Assembly (NCBI RefSeq): GCF_004403395.1
Contig: NZ_SOGN01000044.1
Span: 186,446-250,445 of the forward strand
Reading direction: 5' to 3'
Length of the DNA: 64,000 nt
Source of the DNA: Cryobacterium cheniae
Lineage (GTDB): Bacteria > Actinomycetota > Actinomycetes > Actinomycetales > Microbacteriaceae
In this document: positions 1 to 8,440 of the stretch, one piece after another
How the letters are laid out: each line of letters opens with the position of its first letter
Numbering within the stretch: the first letter of the stretch is position 1
The notes under the pieces: generated by a model
What the model was told of the DNA's origin: nothing
What the model saw: only the letters and a program-made list of their open reading frames with translations
The model's database searches: none
Position numbers and translations under genes: made by a program

Positions 1-798
1 AACGACGATGCCGATGCCGACGGCAATCAGCGGATCGATGACGGTGAGTCCGGCGATGACCAGGTCCGGCGGCCCGGAGGCGTAGGCGGTCTGCACGAAG
101 TAGGCGCCGAGCGCCGCCGCCGCCAGCAGCCCGACGACGCAGGTCAGGGTCAGCCATTCGAAGTTGCCGTTCTGGGTGCGGTTGATGACGACCTTTGCCA
201 GCGTGGCGACGAACCCGTAGAGGACCCCGGCGCCGACGATGTAGAAGATGGCTTTGAACCGGGTGCGCAGCTTGACGAACGCGACGCCGAAAACGGACAG
301 CACGACGCCGAGGACGATCAGGATCGTGATCAGGTTTTCGTCGGTGACCGGCTTGTCCACGGCGGTGAAGGCGGCCACGGTGACGAAGAGGCCCACGCCG
401 CCGACGCACATCGCGATCGCGATCTTCGACGCGCGGTTGACGGGGACCCGCGTGATGCGGGCGTTCAGGATCGATGTGATCACGAGGGCGACGGCGCCGA
501 GGGGCTGCACCATGATGATGGGGGCGAACGCCAGGCTGGAGAGCTGGAACACGATCGCCAGTCCGAGCATGATCGTGCCGAAAACCCATGACGGCCGGCC
601 GAGGAGCAGCATCAGCTGGCGCGGGTTGAGCCCGCCGGTGACCTCGGCGGTTTTGGCCTCGACCTTGGTGACGCCGCGGTGCTGGAATTGCGCCCCGAGC
701 GAGAGGAACACGGCACCGACGAGGGCGAGCGGAATCCCGATGGCCTGACGCGGATTGATTGCGATTTCCGCAGTCAGGTCGGTCAGGTCGGGGTTCAC
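1..798 (-). CDS. DMT-family-like multispanning membrane transporter (3' end outside the window)
   Basis: The minus-strand frame opens with GTG at 798 and runs off the window edge with 266 codons and no stop. After a short polar N-terminus the protein is a succession of hydrophobic helices separated by short basic loops, with a QFQHRG motif after the first helix. This pattern fits the drug/metabolite transporter superfamily (EamA/NIPA-like), so an inner-membrane transporter of unknown substrate is inferred. It is divergent from def. No good Shine-Dalgarno is seen before the GTG, so the start is provisional. Family assignment is moderate; the substrate cannot be told. Confidence 0.6.
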   Translation of the reverse strand, partial: MNPDLTDLTAEIAINPRQAIGIPLALVGAVFLSLGAQFQHRGVTKVEAKTAEVTGGLNPRQLMLLLGRPSWVFGTIMLGLAIVFQLSSLAFAPIIMVQPLGAVALVITSILNARITRVPVNRASKIAIAMCVGGVGLFVTVAAFTAVDKPVTDENLITILIVLGVVLSVFGVAFVKLRTRFKAIFYIVGAGVLYGFVATLAKVVINRTQNGNFEWLTLTCVVGLLAAAALGAYFVQTAYASGPPDLVIAGLTVIDPLIAVGIGIVV

Positions 799-827
799 TC
801 GAACGAGCCTATCGAGATCCAGCCCGA

Positions 828-833
828 TATCCT
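828..833 (+). promoter_or_regulatory. Candidate -10 box of def (leaderless)
   Basis: TATCCT lies 6 nt upstream of the def ATG, so transcription would begin at the A of the start codon. No Shine-Dalgarno precedes def. No clear -35 is seen. Inferred from position and from the same arrangement at several other genes in the window. Confidence 0.45.
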
Positions 834-839
834 TGCTGA

Positions 840-1406
840 ATGGCCGTTCGCTCGATAGTTATTTCAGGAGATCCTGTTCTCCATTCCCCCGCCCTCCCCG
901 TCACCGATTTCGGCGATGATCTGCACGAACTCGTGCAGGACATGTTCGAGACCATGGATGCCGCGCCCGGGGTCGGTCTGGCGGCGCCGCAAGTGGGTGT
1001 GCCATTGCGGCTCTTCACCTACAACTTCCTCGATGACGACGACCACCTGTGGCGTGGCGTGGCCATCAACCCGGAACTGTGGATCACCCCGGTTCCCGCG
1101 GGCGATGCCGACGAAGACGAGGACGTCGAGGGCTGCCTGTCCTACCCGGGCGAACGCTTTCCGCTGCTGCGCTCAGCCTCAGCCATCCTGCGCGCGGTGG
1201 ACCTCGAACAGAAGCCCTTCGAAATCCGCGCCGATGACTGGCTGGCCCGCATCTTCCAGCATGAGTACGACCACCTCGAGGGAACCCTCTACGTGGATCG
1301 TCTTGAACACTTCTACGCCAAGATCGCGACCAAGGTGACCCGCAAGCGTGGCTGGGGTGTGCCCGGGCTCAGTTGGATGCCCGGAGTCGACAACCTGGAA
1401 GACTGA
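840..1406 (+). CDS. def: Peptide deformylase
   Basis: Removes the formyl group from the N-terminal Met of nascent proteins; cytoplasmic metalloenzyme. All three family motifs are visible: GVGLAAPQVG (residues about 44-53), EGCLSYPG with the metal-binding Cys (about 97-104), and QHEYDHLEG carrying the two metal-binding His and catalytic Glu (about 140-148). The length of 188 aa is normal, with a C-terminal extension after the third motif that is common in actinobacteria. The ATG is the first codon after a TATCCT box and likely starts a leaderless mRNA. It stands alone, divergent from the transporter and convergent with the kinase-like gene. Confidence 0.96.
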   Translation: MAVRSIVISGDPVLHSPALPVTDFGDDLHELVQDMFETMDAAPGVGLAAPQVGVPLRLFTYNFLDDDDHLWRGVAINPELWITPVPAGDADEDEDVEGCLSYPGERFPLLRSASAILRAVDLEQKPFEIRADDWLARIFQHEYDHLEGTLYVDRLEHFYAKIATKVTRKRGWGVPGLSWMPGVDNLED

Positions 1407-1451
1407 CCGGCGGACCTGCCGGACAGGCAGACTCGGTCGCCCGCTGCCGGG

Positions 1452-2330
1452 TCAGCCGCGGGCGAGGTCCACGCCGTGGATGCCGTTGTGGAAGCGCAGC
1501 GACGGGAAGACGGCCGTGACCGTGAACCCGACGCCGGGCACAGGCCCCGCCTTGAAAATGCCACCGAACATCTCGGTGCGCTCGCGCATCTGGGTGATGC
1601 CTGCACCGGATACGTTCGCACTGAGTGCCTTGAGGTCGTCGTCGATGGTGTACTTCGTGCGCGCCGCGAAGTCGGCGGCGTCGGCGCTGTCACGGCGGGC
1701 CGCCGCACGGATGCCATCGTCGGCGACGAGCAGGTGCAGACCGTCCTGCGTCCACGTGAGCGTGACCCTGGCCTCGGTGCCTCGTCCGCCGTGAGTGAGC
1801 GTGTTGGCCAACGCGCTCTGCAGGATGCGGAAAATGGCCAGTTCGGCGCCCGGCTTGAGCGGGAACCGCTCGCCGGACTCGGCGAAGACCACGGCGACGC
1901 CCGCGCCCCGCATGACGCGGAACAGGTCCCGCGCAGACTGCAGACCCGGCTGGGCGACGGCGACGGATTCGCCCTCGCGCACGATCGTGAGAACGCGGCG
2001 CATGTCGGCCAGGGCAACTCGACCGTCGTCGACCAATGCCGTCGTCACTCGCACGGCGCTGGACGGGTCGCTCTCGGCCGTGTAACGGGCACCTTCGGCA
2101 TGGGTGATCAGCCGGGCGACGGACAGCACCGCCACGTCCTGCAGCTCCCGGATGATGCCGAGCCGGCCCTGCTGTTCGGCGAGGGAGAGTTGCAGGTCGA
2201 TGCGCATTCGTTCGGCAGCCGTGCGATCGAAGACCACCCGCCTGAACCGAATGAGCGTGACCAGCCAGAGGGCCAGCAGCAGGGCGACGAGCGCGGCCAG
2301 GACGGTGCTCAGATTGAGCCAGGACTCCAC
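1452..2330 (-). CDS. Sensor histidine kinase-like protein without phospho-acceptor His
   Basis: Has one N-terminal membrane helix (about residues 8-27), then a HisKA_3-type dimerisation helix and a HATPase_c fold, as in DesK/NarL-type kinases. ATPase features are recognisable: an N-box-like ALANTLTHGG, VADDG (G1-like) and GAGITQMRER (G2-like). In the dimerisation helix, where kinases carry ELHDV, the sequence reads ELQDV, so Gln (about residue 64) replaces the phosphorylated His. No response regulator is adjacent. The start is set at GTG 2330, preceded by GAAAAGG; GTG 2354 is an alternative. An ATG at 2390 lies inside the tRNA terminator and is unlikely. It may be a pseudo-kinase or an ATP-binding regulator. 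Confidence 0.7.
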   Translation of the reverse strand: MESWLNLSTVLAALVALLLALWLVTLIRFRRVVFDRTAAERMRIDLQLSLAEQQGRLGIIRELQDVAVLSVARLITHAEGARYTAESDPSSAVRVTTALVDDGRVALADMRRVLTIVREGESVAVAQPGLQSARDLFRVMRGAGVAVVFAESGERFPLKPGAELAIFRILQSALANTLTHGGRGTEARVTLTWTQDGLHLLVADDGIRAAARRDSADAADFAARTKYTIDDDLKALSANVSGAGITQMRERTEMFGGIFKAGPVPGVGFTVTAVFPSLRFHNGIHGVDLARG

Positions 2331-2377
2331 AAATGCCGCCTTTTCTGCTGCCACGTCGCACGGAACTGGACGGGATA

Positions 2378-2413
2378 CAAAAAAGACCACCAGGGGTGGA
2401 GCCCTTGGTGGCC
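2378..2413 (-). terminator. Rho-independent terminator of tRNA-Asn
   Basis: Read on the minus strand, GGCCACCAAGGG and CCCCTGGTGGTC pair around a short loop and are followed by six Ts. It starts 5 nt after the tRNA 3' end, so it is the tRNA terminator. It lies immediately upstream of the kinase-like gene on the same strand. Confidence 0.85.
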
Positions 2414-2418
2414 TTTCG

Positions 2419-2491
2419 CTCCCCGACTTGGACTCGAACCAAGAACCTGCGCATTAACAGTGCGCTGCTCTGCCAATTGAGCTATCGAGGA
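2419..2491 (-). tRNA. tRNA-Asn (anticodon GTT)
   Basis: A 73-nt cloverleaf on the minus strand. The acceptor arms TCCTCGA and TCGGGGA pair (one G-T), and the D-loop consensus AGCTCAATTGGCAGAGC is present. The anticodon loop CTGTTAA gives GTT, and the T-arm contains GGTTCGAGTCC. The discriminator is G; CCA is not encoded. Followed directly by a rho-independent terminator. Confidence 0.95.
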
Positions 2492-2555
2492 ATACTGCTT
2501 GAACAGCTCTGCTACTTTATCAAAAGTTGGCGATCTGCCAAATCGACGGCGGCTT

Positions 2556-3563
2556 TCAGTAGCCGATCCGCGGGTCGACGACCCCGACGAAACGCCCGTC
2601 TGCAAGGAAGGCGACCACATTCAGGCGAATCCGCTCAGCCAGGAGCGGCCCGGTCATCTCGGGCGTGTCGGCCGAATGGGGCGTGATCAGGCAGCGTGGC
2701 TCGGCCCACAGCGCATGTCCCTGCGGCAGCGGTTCCGGATCGGTCACGTCGAGCGCCGCGCCGGCGATGGTCCCCGCGGCCAGCGCGGCCACGAGGGCGT
2801 CCGTGTCGACGAGCGGGCCGCGGGCGATGTTGACGAGCACGGCCTCTCGGCGCATCAGCTCGAGTTGGGCCGGACCGATCAGGTGCCGGGTGCCGCCCGT
2901 GAGCGCTGCCGCGACGACGACGACGTCGCTGGTCGGGAGAACGCCGGGCAGGGCATCCGTCGCGACCGTGCGGGCCGCACCGGGCACCGGCTCGGTGCCG
3001 CGCCGCACCACCGTGATCTCTGTGCCGAAGGGCGCGAGCAGACGGATCAGCTCCCGGGCGATCCCGCCGGCGCCGATGACGGTCACGTTGAGTCCGTAGA
3101 GCGAGCGCCCCTCGGGCAGGGTGCTCCAGCTCTCGGACCGAGCGCGCTTCGGCAGCACCCGCAGCAGCGCCAGGGTGAGGGCCAGGGCGTGTTCGGCGAC
3201 GGGCTGCGCGTAGGCACCCTTCGCACTGGTCCACAGCAGGTCGGTTCGATCGAGGCCCGCCAGCACCTCACTGAAGGCGTCGACGCCCGCCCAGGGCAGC
3301 TGCACCCACCCGATCCGGGGATGCGCGTCCAGGACCGCGCGCAGATCGTTCGCGCGCCCGTAGTCCAGCCAGATCAGCCCGCGGGTCTCGGCGGAGAGCT
3401 CGGTGAGAGTGCCCCCGGCAGCCTGGACCGCCCGGGCAAAGGCCGGCTCCGGTCGCGGCAGGATGGTGATCGGACCGGGCACCGGGCGTCGGTCTGACGA
3501 CAGCGGTAGGACCGCGTCGGCGAGCACGGCCCGGTGCTGCTCGGTTTCAGTTTTCGTTGACAT
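2556..3563 (-). CDS. D-isomer-specific 2-hydroxyacid dehydrogenase family protein
   Basis: NAD(P)-dependent oxidoreductase of the D-2-hydroxyacid dehydrogenase family, 335 aa from the ATG at 3563. The Rossmann motif VIGAGGIA sits mid-protein. The expected catalytic triad is seen as Arg in NIARGPLVD, Glu in DVTDPEPLP and His in LITPHSADT. The N-terminal half is the family's split catalytic domain, with a typical PVAEHALAL helix before the Rossmann fold. The start overlaps the end of the upstream ATPase gene by 17 bp, suggesting it closes the importer operon. Substrate cannot be assigned; glyoxylate/hydroxypyruvate-type reductase is one possibility. Confidence 0.85.
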   Translation of the reverse strand: MSTKTETEQHRAVLADAVLPLSSDRRPVPGPITILPRPEPAFARAVQAAGGTLTELSAETRGLIWLDYGRANDLRAVLDAHPRIGWVQLPWAGVDAFSEVLAGLDRTDLLWTSAKGAYAQPVAEHALALTLALLRVLPKRARSESWSTLPEGRSLYGLNVTVIGAGGIARELIRLLAPFGTEITVVRRGTEPVPGAARTVATDALPGVLPTSDVVVVAAALTGGTRHLIGPAQLELMRREAVLVNIARGPLVDTDALVAALAAGTIAGAALDVTDPEPLPQGHALWAEPRCLITPHSADTPEMTGPLLAERIRLNVVAFLADGRFVGVVDPRIGY

Positions 3564-4461
3564 GTTCGTCGGATTCGCTCTCGTAGTCGTTCTCGTCGTC
3601 CTCGTCGTTCGAGTCGCCCTCGTCGCCACGCGCATCCCGCATCAGGGCCGCGGCCAGCCCCGCCACATACGGGTGCCACGGGTCGTCGAACACCTCATCG
3701 ATCGTTCCCAGCCCCACCAGAACGCCCTGGTGCAGCACGGCGATGCGATCCGCGACCCGGCGGAGCACGCTGAGGTCGGAGCTGATCACCAACGCCGAAA
3801 AGGCCCGCTCGCGCTGCAGTTCGCCGATCAGGTCGACCACGGCGTCCCGCACCGTGACGTCGACGCCCGCCGTCGGTTCGTCCGCGATCAGGAGCGACGG
3901 GCCGAACACGAGCGCCCGGGCCAGCGCCACCCGCTGGCGCTGCCCGTTGCTGAGCTCGTAGGGGAATTTGGTGAGCAGCGCCAGAGGCAGCCGGACCGCG
4001 TCGACCATCGTCGCCACCTGTTCGTCGAGGTTGCGCCGGTCGTAGCGCCGGTCCCGGCCGAGCACGGGCTCCCCCACGATCTCCGCGACCGTCAGGGTCG
4101 AGGGCAGCGTGTCCGAGGCGTTCTGCGCCAGATGTCCGACCTCGAAGGTGACCCGGGACAGCTTGCGCCGACGGATGCCGCGGAGCCGGTATCCGAGCAC
4201 CGTCGCTTCTCCCCCGGTGATCTGCGGCCGCACGTCGCCGGTTCCTCCGCCGCCGGAGCTGAACGCGGCGCCCGAGAGCACTCGGGCCAGCGTGCTCTTG
4301 CCCGAACCGCTCTGCCCCAGCAGCCCGAGAACCTCGCCGGGCCTGATCTGCAGGGTGAGGCCGTGCACGGCCACGAATGCGCCGCTGGCACCGTGGGGCG
4401 GGTACTCGATCGTCAGGTCACTGGTGGAGATGGAGCAGGTCGGTGCGGCGACGCGGATCAT
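3547..4461 (-). CDS. Divergent oligopeptide-type ABC ATPase with acidic tail
   Basis: A third ATP-binding protein directly behind the complete importer. It has Walker A GQSGSGKST (about residues 49-57), a signature reading LSNGQRQ rather than LSGGQ, and Walker B LLIADEPTAG with the catalytic Glu. Where the switch His is expected (SHDL in relatives) it reads VISSDLSVL, so the H-loop His is replaced by Ser. The last 30 or so residues are a strongly acidic Asp/Glu/Asn/Ser tail. The ATG at 4461 is chosen for its AGGA Shine-Dalgarno; it lies 4 nt after the double-ATPase stop. It may be an alternative or regulatory ATPase of the same importer. Confidence 0.8.
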   Translation of the reverse strand: MIRVAAPTCSISTSDLTIEYPPHGASGAFVAVHGLTLQIRPGEVLGLLGQSGSGKSTLARVLSGAAFSSGGGGTGDVRPQITGGEATVLGYRLRGIRRRKLSRVTFEVGHLAQNASDTLPSTLTVAEIVGEPVLGRDRRYDRRNLDEQVATMVDAVRLPLALLTKFPYELSNGQRQRVALARALVFGPSLLIADEPTAGVDVTVRDAVVDLIGELQRERAFSALVISSDLSVLRRVADRIAVLHQGVLVGLGTIDEVFDDPWHPYVAGLAAALMRDARGDEGDSNDEDDENDYESESDEHVNEN

Positions 4462-4465
4462 GTGT

Positions 4466-6154
4466 CTATCCTGCCGCACGCAGCCTGTTCAGTCCCTCCC
4501 GACGCAGCGCCTGTTCGGCCGGGTCCGGCACGGGCAGGGAGGCGAGGAGCCGTTGGGTGTAGGGATCCTTCGGTGCCCCGAGAACCTCGGCACTGGTGCC
4601 CTCCTCGACCAGTTTGCCGCGGTACAGCACCGCGATCCGGTCCGCGACGAGGTCGACGACGGCCAGGTCGTGGCTGATGAACAGGGCGGCGAAACCGAAG
4701 TCCTTCTGCAGTTCGGCGAACAATTCCAGTACCCGCGCCTGCACGGAGACGTCGAGGGCGCTGGTGGGCTCGTCCGCGATCAGCAGGGGCGGTTCCAGGG
4801 CGAGCGCCCGCGCCAGACTGGCGCGTTGGCGCTGCCCGCCGCTGAGCTCGTGCGGGTAGCGGTCGCCGTACGCACTCGGCAGCTGCACGGCCTCCAGGAG
4901 CTCGTTGACCCGCGGGCGGGCGTCGGCGGCGTTCCGCGCCCGCCCGTGCACCACCAGCGGTTCTGCGACGCAGTCGGCGATGGTCAGCAGCGGGTTGAAA
5001 CTCGACGCCGGGTCCTGGAAGACGAAACCGATGTCGCTGCGGAACTTTTTGAACGCCCGTTCCTTGAACCCGTTCATCTCGTGGCCCATCACGGTCAGGG
5101 ATCCACCGGTCACCCGGGTCAGGCCGGCGATGGCCCGCCCGATCGTGGTCTTGCCCGAACCGCTCTCCCCCACGAGACCGAGTACCTCCCCGGGCCGGAT
5201 CAGGAAGCTCACCCCGTCGACGGCGGTGAAACCGGACCGGCCGAGTCGGCCGGGATATTCGATTCGGAGCTGGTCGGCGACGACGACCGGCGCCTGCTGT
5301 TCCCAGTCACCCGCGCGCGCACCGGCCCGGGCGGCGGCATGCACGACCCCCTGGCCCACGTGCGGCACCGCGGCGAGCAGCTTCTTCGTGTAGTCGTCCT
5401 GCGGCGAGCTGAAGAGCGTTTGGGCATCCGCCTCTTCGACGATCTTGCCCTGGTACATCACCGCGACCCGGTCCGCGAGGTCGGCGACCACGCCCATATT
5501 GTGGGTGATCAGCACGATCGCCGTGCCGAATTCGTCGCGGCAGCGGCGCAGCAGGTCGAGGATCTCGGCCTGCACGGTCACGTCGAGCGCCGTGGTCGGC
5601 TCGTCGGCGACGATCAGGCCGGGGTCGAGGACCAGGGCCATCGCGATCACGACGCGCTGCTTCTGCCCGCCGGAGAACTGGTGCGGGTAGTAGTCGACGC
5701 GGGTCTCCGCGTCGGGGATGCCGACCCTCCCGAGGATCTCGATCGCCTTGGCCCGGGCTTCCTTGCGGCTGAACTGGCCGTGCGCCCGGATGCCCTCCAT
5801 GATCTGCCATCCCACGGTGAACACCGGGTTCAGCGCGGTCGAGGGCTCCTGGAACACCATCGAGACGTCGGTGCCGCGCACCTGCCGCAACTGGGCGGTG
5901 CTGAGCGCGATGACGTTGCTCTCGCTGGAGCCGTCCTTGCTGGTGAGAATGACGGCGCCGGAGGCGGTCGCCGTTTCCGGCAGCAGCCCGAGGATGGTCT
6001 TGGCGGTGACGGTCTTCCCGCTGCCGCTCTCGCCGACGATGGCCAGGACCTCTCCGGGAGCGACCCGCAGGGTCACGCCGTCGACGGCCCGGACGGCACC
6101 GGCATCCGTCGCGAAGGAGATACCGAGATCGGTGATGGTGAGCACGTCGGTCAT
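4466..6154 (-). CDS. Double ABC ATPase (DppD-DppF fusion type)
   Basis: Energises the dipeptide/nickel-type importer at the inner face of the membrane. 562 aa with two complete nucleotide-binding domains. The first has GESGSGKTVT, FSGGQKQR, LIVADEPTTALD and ITHNMGV. The second has GESGSGKTTIG, LSGGQRQR, LLIADEPTSALD and ISHDLAVV. Each half ends with the family's oligopeptide-transporter C-terminal segment. The ATG overlaps the stop of the upstream permease in ATGA, so translation is probably coupled. Fusion of the D and F subunits is common in actinobacteria. The substrate is not determined. Confidence 0.93.
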   Translation of the reverse strand: MTDVLTITDLGISFATDAGAVRAVDGVTLRVAPGEVLAIVGESGSGKTVTAKTILGLLPETATASGAVILTSKDGSSESNVIALSTAQLRQVRGTDVSMVFQEPSTALNPVFTVGWQIMEGIRAHGQFSRKEARAKAIEILGRVGIPDAETRVDYYPHQFSGGQKQRVVIAMALVLDPGLIVADEPTTALDVTVQAEILDLLRRCRDEFGTAIVLITHNMGVVADLADRVAVMYQGKIVEEADAQTLFSSPQDDYTKKLLAAVPHVGQGVVHAAARAGARAGDWEQQAPVVVADQLRIEYPGRLGRSGFTAVDGVSFLIRPGEVLGLVGESGSGKTTIGRAIAGLTRVTGGSLTVMGHEMNGFKERAFKKFRSDIGFVFQDPASSFNPLLTIADCVAEPLVVHGRARNAADARPRVNELLEAVQLPSAYGDRYPHELSGGQRQRASLARALALEPPLLIADEPTSALDVSVQARVLELFAELQKDFGFAALFISHDLAVVDLVADRIAVLYRGKLVEEGTSAEVLGAPKDPYTQRLLASLPVPDPAEQALRREGLNRLRAAG

Positions 6155-7227
6155 GGTCGGTCCTCGAGTCCGTCGGTGGGATGGGTTGCGGGGCCTTCCA
6201 GCCCGCCGAGCCCGCCGGGACCGGCGACCAGGGTGCCGCCGGGAACGACCGAGGTCTGCGCGACGATTCCGGCCGCCTGGCCGACGGCCCGGCGCCCGCG
6301 CAGCCGGGGATCGGCCAGGTCGTTGAGGCTTTCGCCGACCAGCGTCATCCCGAGCACCGCCAGCACGATCGCAAGGCCTGGGAACAGGGACGTCCACCAG
6401 ATGCCGCTGGTGACGTCCGAAACTGCCTTGTTGAGGTCGTAGCCCCATTCGGCGGCGGCGGTCGGTTCGATTCCGAACCCGAGGAAGCCGAGGCCAGCGA
6501 GGGTCAGGATGGCCTCCGACGCGTTCAGGGTGAAAATCAGCGGCAGGGTGCGGGTGGCGTTGCGGAACACATGACGGAACATGATCCGGGCACTGCCGGC
6601 GCCCAGCACACGGGCGGATTCCACGTAGGCCTCCGCCTTGATCCGCACCGTCTCGGCGCGGATCACCCGGAAGTACTGTGGGATGAAGACCACGGTGATC
6701 GAGATCGCCGCCGCCAGGACGCCGCCGATCAGATTCGATTTGCCGCCGGAGATGACGATGGACATCACGATGGCGAGCAGCAGCGACGGGAACGCGTAGA
6801 CGGCGTCGGAGACGACCACGAGGATCCGGTCGAGCCAGCCGCCGAAGTAACCGGAGACGAGTCCGAGCAGCACCCCGGCGAAGATCGAGAGCACCACGGC
6901 GACGATAATCACGAAGAGCGCCGTTTGCGCGCCCCAGATCACCCGGGAGAGCACGTCGTAGCCGCCCACCGTCGTGCCGAGCAGATGCGATCCCCCGGGC
7001 GGCTGCTGGGCGCCGAACGCACCGTCGGCATCCCTGAGCTGGCTGAAACCATAGGGGGCGAGAACGGGGGCGACAATGGCGGTCAGCACGAACACCGCGG
7101 TGATGATCAGGCCGGCGACCAGCATCCCGCGTTGCAGGCCGACGCTTTGACGCAGCTGATGCACGACGGGTAGCCGGGACCACCAGGTGTGCTTATGAAC
7201 GGAGGGAGGGCTCTCGAGCGCAGTCAC
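6151..7227 (-). CDS. ABC importer permease, DppC/OppC type
   Basis: Inner-membrane subunit of the peptide/nickel-type importer, 358 aa. A cytosolic N-terminus is followed by one helix, a periplasmic segment containing the family's HLLGTTVGGYDVLSR-type motif, then a five-helix permease domain. The cytoplasmic EAA loop is visible around VESARVLGAGSARIMFRHV. The C-terminus is a long Gly/Pro-rich tail. It begins 2 nt after the DppB-like permease and overlaps the ATPase gene by 4 bp. Confidence 0.92.
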   Translation of the reverse strand: MTALESPPSVHKHTWWSRLPVVHQLRQSVGLQRGMLVAGLIITAVFVLTAIVAPVLAPYGFSQLRDADGAFGAQQPPGGSHLLGTTVGGYDVLSRVIWGAQTALFVIIVAVVLSIFAGVLLGLVSGYFGGWLDRILVVVSDAVYAFPSLLLAIVMSIVISGGKSNLIGGVLAAAISITVVFIPQYFRVIRAETVRIKAEAYVESARVLGAGSARIMFRHVFRNATRTLPLIFTLNASEAILTLAGLGFLGFGIEPTAAAEWGYDLNKAVSDVTSGIWWTSLFPGLAIVLAVLGMTLVGESLNDLADPRLRGRRAVGQAAGIVAQTSVVPGGTLVAGPGGLGGLEGPATHPTDGLEDRP

Positions 7228-7229
7228 CG

Positions 7230-8318
7230 TCAGTACCTCACCCTCGGGTCGATCAGCGCGGCGATGATATCGACGATGAAGTTGGTCAGTGCGACGATCA
7301 CGGCCAGCAGGGCGACGATTCCCTGGACGGCCACGAAGTCACGCGCCTTGAGGAACTCGGAGAGCATGAAGCCCAGTCCCTTCCATTCGAAGGTGGTTTC
7401 GGTCAGCACGGCTCCGCCGAGCAGCAGGGCGATCTGAAGCCCGATCACGGTGATGATGGGGATCAGTGCGGGGCGGTAGGCGTGCTTGCGGACCAGCCGG
7501 AATTCGCTCACCCCCCTCGAGCGGGCGGCATCGACGTAGTCGGTGCCGAGGGTGCCGATCACATTGGTGCGAACGAGCCGGAGGAACACGCCGGCCGTCA
7601 GGAGGCCGAGCGCGAGGGCGGGAAGTATGGCGTGCTCGAGCACGTCTGCGAGCACCTCCGGGTTTCCGGTCATGATGGCGTCGATGGTGTAGAACCCGGT
7701 GCTGTAGGGCAGCAGTTGCATCTGCAGTTCGGAGCTGGTCGAGGCGCGGCCCGAGACCGGCAGGACATCGAGCCAGACCGCGAAGACGAGTTTGAACAGC
7801 AGCCCGGAGAAGAAGACCGGAGTGGCGTAGCAGAGGATGGCGAAGACGCGCAGAGAGGCATCCGTCGGCTTGTCGCGCCAGTACGCAGCGACCATGCCCA
7901 GCGGGATTCCGACGATGAACGCGACGAGGAGCGCATAGAAAACGAGCTCTGCCGTGGCGACGCCGTAGGTGAGCAGGACTTCGGATACCGGCCGGTTCGT
8001 GCTGATGGTCGTGCCGAAATTGCCGGTGAAGATCTGTCCCAGGTACTCGACGTACTGCACGAAGATGGGCCGGTCGTACCCGGCCGCCTGAATGCGCTCG
8101 GCCAGCTGCTCCGGGCCGAGGCGCCCGCCGAGGGCGGCCGTGATCGGGTCGCCGGTCGTGCGCATCAACCAGAAGACCATGGACACGAGGATGAAGATGG
8201 TGGGGATGATCAGCAGGAACCGGATCAGGATGTACCGGCCGATCCCGCCGTCGGATGCGGGACGTTTTGTGCGTCCCGTCGCACGGGGCGACGGGGACCG
8301 CGTGGTCACAGTGGTCAT
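7230..8318 (-). CDS. ABC importer permease, DppB/OppB type
   Basis: Inner-membrane subunit, 362 aa. It has an N-terminal helix (ILIRFLLIIPTIFILVSM region), the extracytoplasmic segment typical of DppB, and a permease core with the EAA-like loop YVDAARSRGVSEFRLVRKH. It ends with the family-typical DPRVRY. Located between the binding protein and the DppC-like permease in one minus-strand operon. Confidence 0.92.
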   Translation of the reverse strand: MTTVTTRSPSPRATGRTKRPASDGGIGRYILIRFLLIIPTIFILVSMVFWLMRTTGDPITAALGGRLGPEQLAERIQAAGYDRPIFVQYVEYLGQIFTGNFGTTISTNRPVSEVLLTYGVATAELVFYALLVAFIVGIPLGMVAAYWRDKPTDASLRVFAILCYATPVFFSGLLFKLVFAVWLDVLPVSGRASTSSELQMQLLPYSTGFYTIDAIMTGNPEVLADVLEHAILPALALGLLTAGVFLRLVRTNVIGTLGTDYVDAARSRGVSEFRLVRKHAYRPALIPIITVIGLQIALLLGGAVLTETTFEWKGLGFMLSEFLKARDFVAVQGIVALLAVIVALTNFIVDIIAALIDPRVRY

Positions 8319-8368
8319 TCCTGCCTAACGATTGGACTGTGTGATTGGGCTGTGCCGGTGGAGCGGGA

Positions 8369-8405
8369 CGGGGGCACCCAGCGCGCAAGCTGCTGGATGC
8401 CCCCG
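8369..8405 (-). terminator. Intercistronic hairpin between binding protein and permease genes
   Basis: GGGGGCACCCAGC and GCTGCTGGATGCCCCC pair imperfectly around a short loop in the gap between the binding-protein stop and the first permease. There is no T-run. A 3' stabilising hairpin or partial terminator would give more binding protein than permease, as known for many ABC operons; this role is inferred. Confidence 0.5.
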
Positions 8406-8440
8406 GCTTTCAAATCAGGGAAAACCTAACGACGGATGCC

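Noticed and set aside
2331-2390. Longer N-terminus for the kinase-like protein starting at 2390
   Set aside because: That start lies inside the tRNA-Asn terminator stem. GTG 2330 has a plausible Shine-Dalgarno just before the membrane helix.
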